From JBHHXR01 sp046757205 (GTDB lineage: Bacteria > Pseudomonadota > Alphaproteobacteria > Rhodobacterales > Rhodobacteraceae), in contig JBHHXR010000139.1 in the NCBI GenBank assembly GCA_046757205.1, positions 1 to 9,028 of the forward strand: a stretch of 9,028 bases of DNA, in the 5' to 3' direction. The number at the start of each line of letters is the position of its first letter. Within the stretch, counting starts at the first letter, position 1. The notes beneath the pieces are model-generated. The model saw nothing but the letters and a program-made list of their open reading frames with translations. It did no database searches and was not told the origin of the DNA. Position numbers and translations under genes: made by a program. Below, piece by piece: positions 5,978 through 9,028 of the stretch.

Positions 5978-7039
5978 TCACAGCCAGTCCGACATCTTGC
6001 TACCGACCGCCTCGGCCACGGTGTCGAACCCGTCGCGGCCGATCAGCGTATGCAGGCCCTTGGCGATGTCGGCGGCGATGCCGATGCCGCCGTAGACCAT
6101 CGCGGTATAGAGCTGGATCGCCGAGGCGCCTGCGGTGATCTTGGCGTAGGCCTGTTGCGGCGTCGCCACGCCGCCGACGCCGATCAGCGGCACCTCGCCG
6201 CCGGTCAGATCGTAAAGCCGCGCCAGCACCCGCGTCGACCGGTCGAAAAGCGGCTGCCCGGACAGGCCGCCGACCTCGGACTTCAGCGGGCTCTTCAGCC
6301 CGGCGCGCGACAGCGTCGTGTTGGTGGCGATCAGCCCGGTGATGCCGGAGGTCAGCGCGACATGCGCGACATCCGCCAACTCGCGATCGTCGAGATCGGG
6401 GGATATTTTCACGAAGACCGGGATCGAACGCGGCAGCCCCTCGCGGGCTTCCATCACCATGTCGACGAGCGCCGACAGCGCGTCCTTGGCCTGTAGCTCA
6501 TGCAGGTCTTCGGTGTTGGGCGAGGATACATTGACGGTGGCGAAATCGACGAACGGCCCGATCACCTTGAGCACCGTCGCGTAATCCGCCGCCCGGTCGA
6601 GGCTCTGGCTGTTGGCGCCGAGATTGACCCCGACCGCGCCGTGCGACGGGCTCTCGGCCAGCCGGTCGGCGATGACCTCCATCCCTTCGTTGTTGAACCC
6701 GAACCGGTTGATGACGGCGCGTTCCCGGCGCAGGCGGAACAGGCGCGGCGGTGGATTGCCGGGCTGCGGCCTGGGCGTCACCGCGCCGACCTCGATAAAG
6801 CCGAACCCGGCCTGCAAGAGGGGCCCGACGGCCTCGGCGTTCTTGTCGAAACCGGCGGCGAGACCGACCGGGTTGGGCAGGCGCAGACCGCCGACCGTGG
6901 TGACCAGACGTTTGGACGAAATCGGCCCCGGCGCCGGCACCAGCCCGGCCCGAAGCGCCCGGATGGCGAGGCGGTGCGCCTTTTCGGCGTCCATGCGCTG
7001 CAGGACCGGCAGCGCGAGGAATTGCAGCAGGCGCTTCAC
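5978..7039 (-). CDS. pyrD: Dihydroorotate dehydrogenase (quinone), class 2
   Basis: Fourth step of pyrimidine biosynthesis: oxidises dihydroorotate to orotate with FMN and passes electrons to membrane quinone. The 353 residues match the class 2 length. The amphipathic N-terminus (MKRLLQFLALPVLQRMDAEKAH) is the membrane-docking, quinone-tunnel segment. FMN and substrate motifs follow: GLAAGFDKNAE (59-69), INRFGFNNEG (110-119), GVNLGAN (137-143) and VNVSSPNT (169-176) with catalytic Ser173. KIS (211-213), TNTT (239-242), GVGGV (287-291) and QLYTAMVY (309-316) complete them. The start is the GTG at 7039, whose GTGA overlaps the TGA stop of the DUF952 gene; reading further upstream gives only frame-shadow sequence. 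Probably the last gene of an operon with the DUF952 protein and the EamA permease, with translation coupled to the former. No attenuator or pyrimidine-responsive leader is visible. Confidence 0.96.
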   Translation of the reverse strand: MKRLLQFLALPVLQRMDAEKAHRLAIRALRAGLVPAPGPISSKRLVTTVGGLRLPNPVGLAAGFDKNAEAVGPLLQAGFGFIEVGAVTPRPQPGNPPPRLFRLRRERAVINRFGFNNEGMEVIADRLAESPSHGAVGVNLGANSQSLDRAADYATVLKVIGPFVDFATVNVSSPNTEDLHELQAKDALSALVDMVMEAREGLPRSIPVFVKISPDLDDRELADVAHVALTSGITGLIATNTTLSRAGLKSPLKSEVGGLSGQPLFDRSTRVLARLYDLTGGEVPLIGVGGVATPQQAYAKITAGASAIQLYTAMVYGGIGIAADIAKGLHTLIGRDGFDTVAEAVGSKMSDWL

Positions 7040-7389
7040 CGCAGACCGTCGGGGAACGCGTGCGTCCCGCCTTCGAGCGGCAGGGGGCGGGACCACAGCG
7101 CGTCGCCCAGCCGCAACACCGCGTAGAGATGCGGAAACAGGGCGCCGCCGCGCGACGGTTCCCAGCGCAGGTTGTCGAGTGCCTCGCCGTCGAGAGCCAG
7201 CAGCACGAGACCGGTCTCGCCCGCGAAATGCCGGGCAGCGGTCTGTGCCACCTGAGCGGCTGTCGAGAGGTGCACGAAGCCGTCCGCGACATCGGCGGCC
7301 GAACCACGGGTGGCGCCCGAGATTTCGAGCGCCCGCCATTCGGCGCCGCGGAGGATCTTGTAAACCATCATCCCCCGGTGATGCGACAT
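7036..7389 (-). CDS. DUF952 domain protein
   Basis: A small protein of unknown function, recognisable as DUF952 from MVYKILRGAEW, then DGFVHLSTAAQVAQTA, then a strand LVLLALD, then LRWEPSRGGALFPHLYAVL. The conserved Trp, Asp-Gly-Phe-x-His-Leu-Ser and Phe-Pro-His-Leu-Tyr blocks suggest a ligand site with two histidines; no reaction is known to me. The start is uncertain. ATG 7389 gives 117 residues and lies 13 bp after the EamA stop, consistent with coupling. Family members usually start a few residues before the YKI motif, which fits ATG 7371 or 7368, just after a GGGGG run. Its TGA overlaps the pyrD GTG by four bases. From memory DUF952 genes often sit next to pyrD in alphaproteobacteria, so a link with pyrimidine synthesis is possible but unproven. 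Confidence 0.88.
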   Translation of the reverse strand: MSHHRGMMVYKILRGAEWRALEISGATRGSAADVADGFVHLSTAAQVAQTAARHFAGETGLVLLALDGEALDNLRWEPSRGGALFPHLYAVLRLGDALWSRPLPLEGGTHAFPDGLR

Positions 7390-7402
7390 GGTGCGCAGGT
7401 GG

Positions 7403-8326
7403 TCAACCTTGCGGTGTCATCGCCTGCCGCGCGGCGCCGCGTTTCAGCCCGAGCTGGCGCTCGCGCCAGATGATGAAAAGCCCGGCGAGGACGACCAGCG
7501 CGGAGCCTGCCAGCATGGTGCCGGTCGGAACCTCGCCGAACAGCGCGTAGCCGATGGCCAGCGCCATCAGCATCGAGACGTATTCGAAGGGCGCGATCAC
7601 CGAGGCCGGGGCAAACCGGTAACTGCCGGTCAGCAGTATCTGCCCGACCCCGCCGAACACGCCGGCGGCGACAAGCAGCGCGGCTTCGCCGAGCGTCGGC
7701 AGGGCCCAGCCGCAGGGGGCCGTGAGCAGCGACAACAGACTGGCCGTGACGGAAAAGTAGAAAACGATCGCCGCGGTATGCTCGGTCTGCACCAGCTTGC
7801 GAACGAAGACCTGGGCCATCGCGGCGAACACCGCGCCCATCAGCGCCGCCATGGCGCCGATGGTCTGCAGTTTGCCGGTCTGCTCCAACGATGCGAGCGT
7901 GAGGTTCGGCGACAGTACGACGATCACGCCGGCAAGCCCCAGCAGAACCGCGCCAAGCCGGAACAGCCGCACGTTCTCGCCGAGAAACATTGCCGCGAGG
8001 GCCACCGTCAGCAGAGGCCGGGCATAGCCGATCGCCGTGACTTCGGGAAACGGCAGCAGGCCGAGCGCGGTGAAGCCGAGCGCCATCGCCGAGGTGCCGA
8101 CCAGACCGCGCCAAAGATGCCCCATCGGGTTGCCGGTTTTCAGCCCTTGGGAAAGGTCGTGCCGCCAGATCAGCCACGCAAGGATTACGGGGATGGCAAA
8201 GAACGAGCGGAAAAACACCGCCTCGCCGGGCGGAATTCCGGGGGCGGATGCCTTGATGCAGGTTGCCATCGCCATGAAAAACGCCACCGACAAGAGCTTC
8301 AGACCGATTGCCCGGAGATGAGTCAT
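7403..8326 (-). CDS. EamA/DMT-superfamily permease
   Basis: A 307-residue inner-membrane protein with about ten hydrophobic helices arranged as two EamA domains (about residues 8-140 and 155-290), the usual size of the drug/metabolite transporter superfamily. Family features include PGEAVFFRSFFAIPVIL (33-49) in the second helix, the fourth-helix region GFTALGLLPFPEVTAIGYARP, and the domain-closing LGENVRLFRLGAVLLGLAGVIVVL and LFGEVPTGTMLAGSALVVLAG repeats. A basic tail (RERQLGLKRGAARQ) is cytoplasmic. The ATG at 8326 is preceded by GGCGGAA about six bases away, a weak Shine-Dalgarno. Such proteins export or import small metabolites, often amino acids, but this sequence does not show which. 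It is the first gene of the leftward run into DUF952 and pyrD, 13 bp before the former. Confidence 0.92.
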   Translation of the reverse strand: MTHLRAIGLKLLSVAFFMAMATCIKASAPGIPPGEAVFFRSFFAIPVILAWLIWRHDLSQGLKTGNPMGHLWRGLVGTSAMALGFTALGLLPFPEVTAIGYARPLLTVALAAMFLGENVRLFRLGAVLLGLAGVIVVLSPNLTLASLEQTGKLQTIGAMAALMGAVFAAMAQVFVRKLVQTEHTAAIVFYFSVTASLLSLLTAPCGWALPTLGEAALLVAAGVFGGVGQILLTGSYRFAPASVIAPFEYVSMLMALAIGYALFGEVPTGTMLAGSALVVLAGLFIIWRERQLGLKRGAARQAMTPQG

Positions 8327-8370
8327 GCACCGTTCCGCCGATGGCTGGCGGCAACGCCCGCCGCCTGCGG

Positions 8371-8399
8371 CGTATAGCAGCGCGGACCGTGGCGGAAAA
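8371..8399 (-). promoter_or_regulatory. Possible promoter of the EamA-DUF952-pyrD operon
   Basis: On the minus strand TTTTCC (8394-8399) and TATACG (8371-8376) are separated by 17 bp. The predicted start near 8364 would give a leader of roughly 38 bases. The -10 is fair and the -35 weak, so this is a candidate only; it is the best pair I found between the divergent genes. Confidence 0.35.
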
Positions 8400-8440
8400 G
8401 CGCTGCCCGCCGGGTGCCCGGCACTGTCCGGCGCTGCATG

Positions 8441-8469
8441 TCGACCGATGGGCCGATCGCGACTAAACT
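8441..8469 (+). promoter_or_regulatory. Possible promoter of the SRAP gene
   Basis: TCGACC (8441-8446), a 17-bp spacer and TAAACT (8464-8469), the same -10 hexamer predicted for merR. The start would lie near 8476, about 43 bases before the ATG. I see no alphaproteobacterial LexA-type GTTC-N7-GTTC or GAAC-N7-GAAC site here, so the sequence gives no sign of SOS control. Confidence 0.4.
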
Positions 8470-8518
8470 CGGCGGCAGCAGGGGACCGGTGTTGCGGTGC
8501 CGGATAGGGGAGATCGTC

Positions 8519-9028
8519 ATGTGCGGCCGATTTGCCATTACGTTGCCGGCCGATGCGGTCGCCGGTCTGTTCGACGCCGCCATCGGCGACCTGCCGCCGC
8601 AGGAGCCGCGCTACAATGTCTGCCCGACGCAGCCGGTCATGACGGTACGCAGCGCCGAGGACGGCCGCTGGCTGGAGACCATGCGCTGGGGCTTCCTGCC
8701 GCGCTGGTACCGCTCGCCCTCCGACGGGCCGCTGCTGATCAACGCGCGCGCCGAGACCATCGCCGAGAAGCCGGCGTTCCGGTCGTCATGCAGAAAACGC
8801 CGGTGTCTGATCCCGGCCAGCGGTTTCTACGAATGGACCAAGGCGGCCGATGGCGGCAAGGACCCGTGGTACACCTTTCCCGCAGACAGCGAGATCTTCG
8901 CTCTTGCCGGCATCTGGCGCGACTGGGAATCGCCCGACGGGAACGTCTGGTCGACCTGCGCCATCGTGACCTGCCCGGCAATGGGAGAACTTTCCGGCAT
9001 ACACACGCGCATGCCGGTGATTATCGGG
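8519..9028 (+). CDS. SRAP/HMCES-family DNA-protein crosslink protein, YedK type (3' end outside window)
   Basis: Shields abasic sites in single-stranded DNA by forming a covalent thiazolidine link through its N-terminal cysteine; a housekeeping DNA-damage function. The visible 170 residues begin MCGRFA, with Cys2 the crosslinking nucleophile after Met removal. RYNVCPTQ follows, then MRWGFLPRWY, NARAETIAEKPAFR, and RRCLIPASGFYEW with the active-site Glu. LAGIWR, CAIVTCPA and IHTRMPVII, with the active-site His, come last, right at the edge. Families are usually about 220-240 residues, so perhaps 50-70 are missing. AGGGGAG (8506-8512) lies six bases before the ATG, a strong Shine-Dalgarno. The PTQ loop has Cys where many relatives have Ala. 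The gene is divergent from the EamA operon and has no visible partner in the window. Confidence 0.94.
   Translation, partial: MCGRFAITLPADAVAGLFDAAIGDLPPQEPRYNVCPTQPVMTVRSAEDGRWLETMRWGFLPRWYRSPSDGPLLINARAETIAEKPAFRSSCRKRRCLIPASGFYEWTKAADGGKDPWYTFPADSEIFALAGIWRDWESPDGNVWSTCAIVTCPAMGELSGIHTRMPVIIG

Noticed and set aside
5775..6095. 106-codon open frame in the convergent gap
   Set aside because: Overlaps the end of pyrD antisense, has Arg/Pro-rich composition and no Shine-Dalgarno or recognisable family.
8323..8583. 86-codon minus-strand open frame between the EamA and SRAP genes
   Set aside because: Overlaps the SRAP start antisense and the promoter region; no family resemblance.

Overview
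The window is GC-rich, densely packed, ordinary-looking bacterial chromosome. GC content, gene families (DmdC-type acyl-CoA dehydrogenase, class 2 PyrD with a DUF952 neighbour, MerR-type fatty-acid/branched-chain regulator) and short intergenic gaps suggest an alphaproteobacterium. I cannot name the order with confidence. There is no rRNA, tRNA, CRISPR array, insertion sequence or phage gene. Large open frames lying opposite real genes are GC-driven shadows.

Layout. (1) Positions 1-2042, minus strand: a MerR-family regulator followed 22 bp later by a large acyl-CoA dehydrogenase that runs off the left edge. Upstream lies a sigma70-like promoter (TTTACA, 17 bp, TAAACT) whose spacer is almost filled by an 18-bp perfect palindrome. 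This looks like an autoregulated acyl-CoA catabolism operon. (2) Positions 2187-3359, minus strand: a predicted 10-TM metal (putative manganese) permease with a clear internal duplication. A Fur-type 7-1-7 palindrome sits 18 bp in front of its start codon. (3) Positions 3490-5768, plus strand: three overlapping genes, two different hotdog-fold PaaI-like thioesterases and a DinF-type MATE exporter. Overlaps of 11 and 8 bp suggest translational coupling. (4) Positions 5769-5977: a 209-bp convergent gap with no gene. (5) Positions 5978-8326, minus strand: an EamA/DMT permease, a DUF952 protein and quinone-linked dihydroorotate dehydrogenase (PyrD), the last two joined by a GTGA stop/start overlap. 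(6) From 8519, plus strand: a SRAP/HMCES-family DNA-protein crosslink protein (YedK type), cut by the right edge.

Nothing here is an obviously new multi-gene system. The most useful observations are regulatory: the operator-in-promoter in front of merR and the Fur/Mur-like box in front of the metal permease. The conserved-looking but functionally unexplained thioesterase-thioesterase-MATE operon is the best candidate for new biology.
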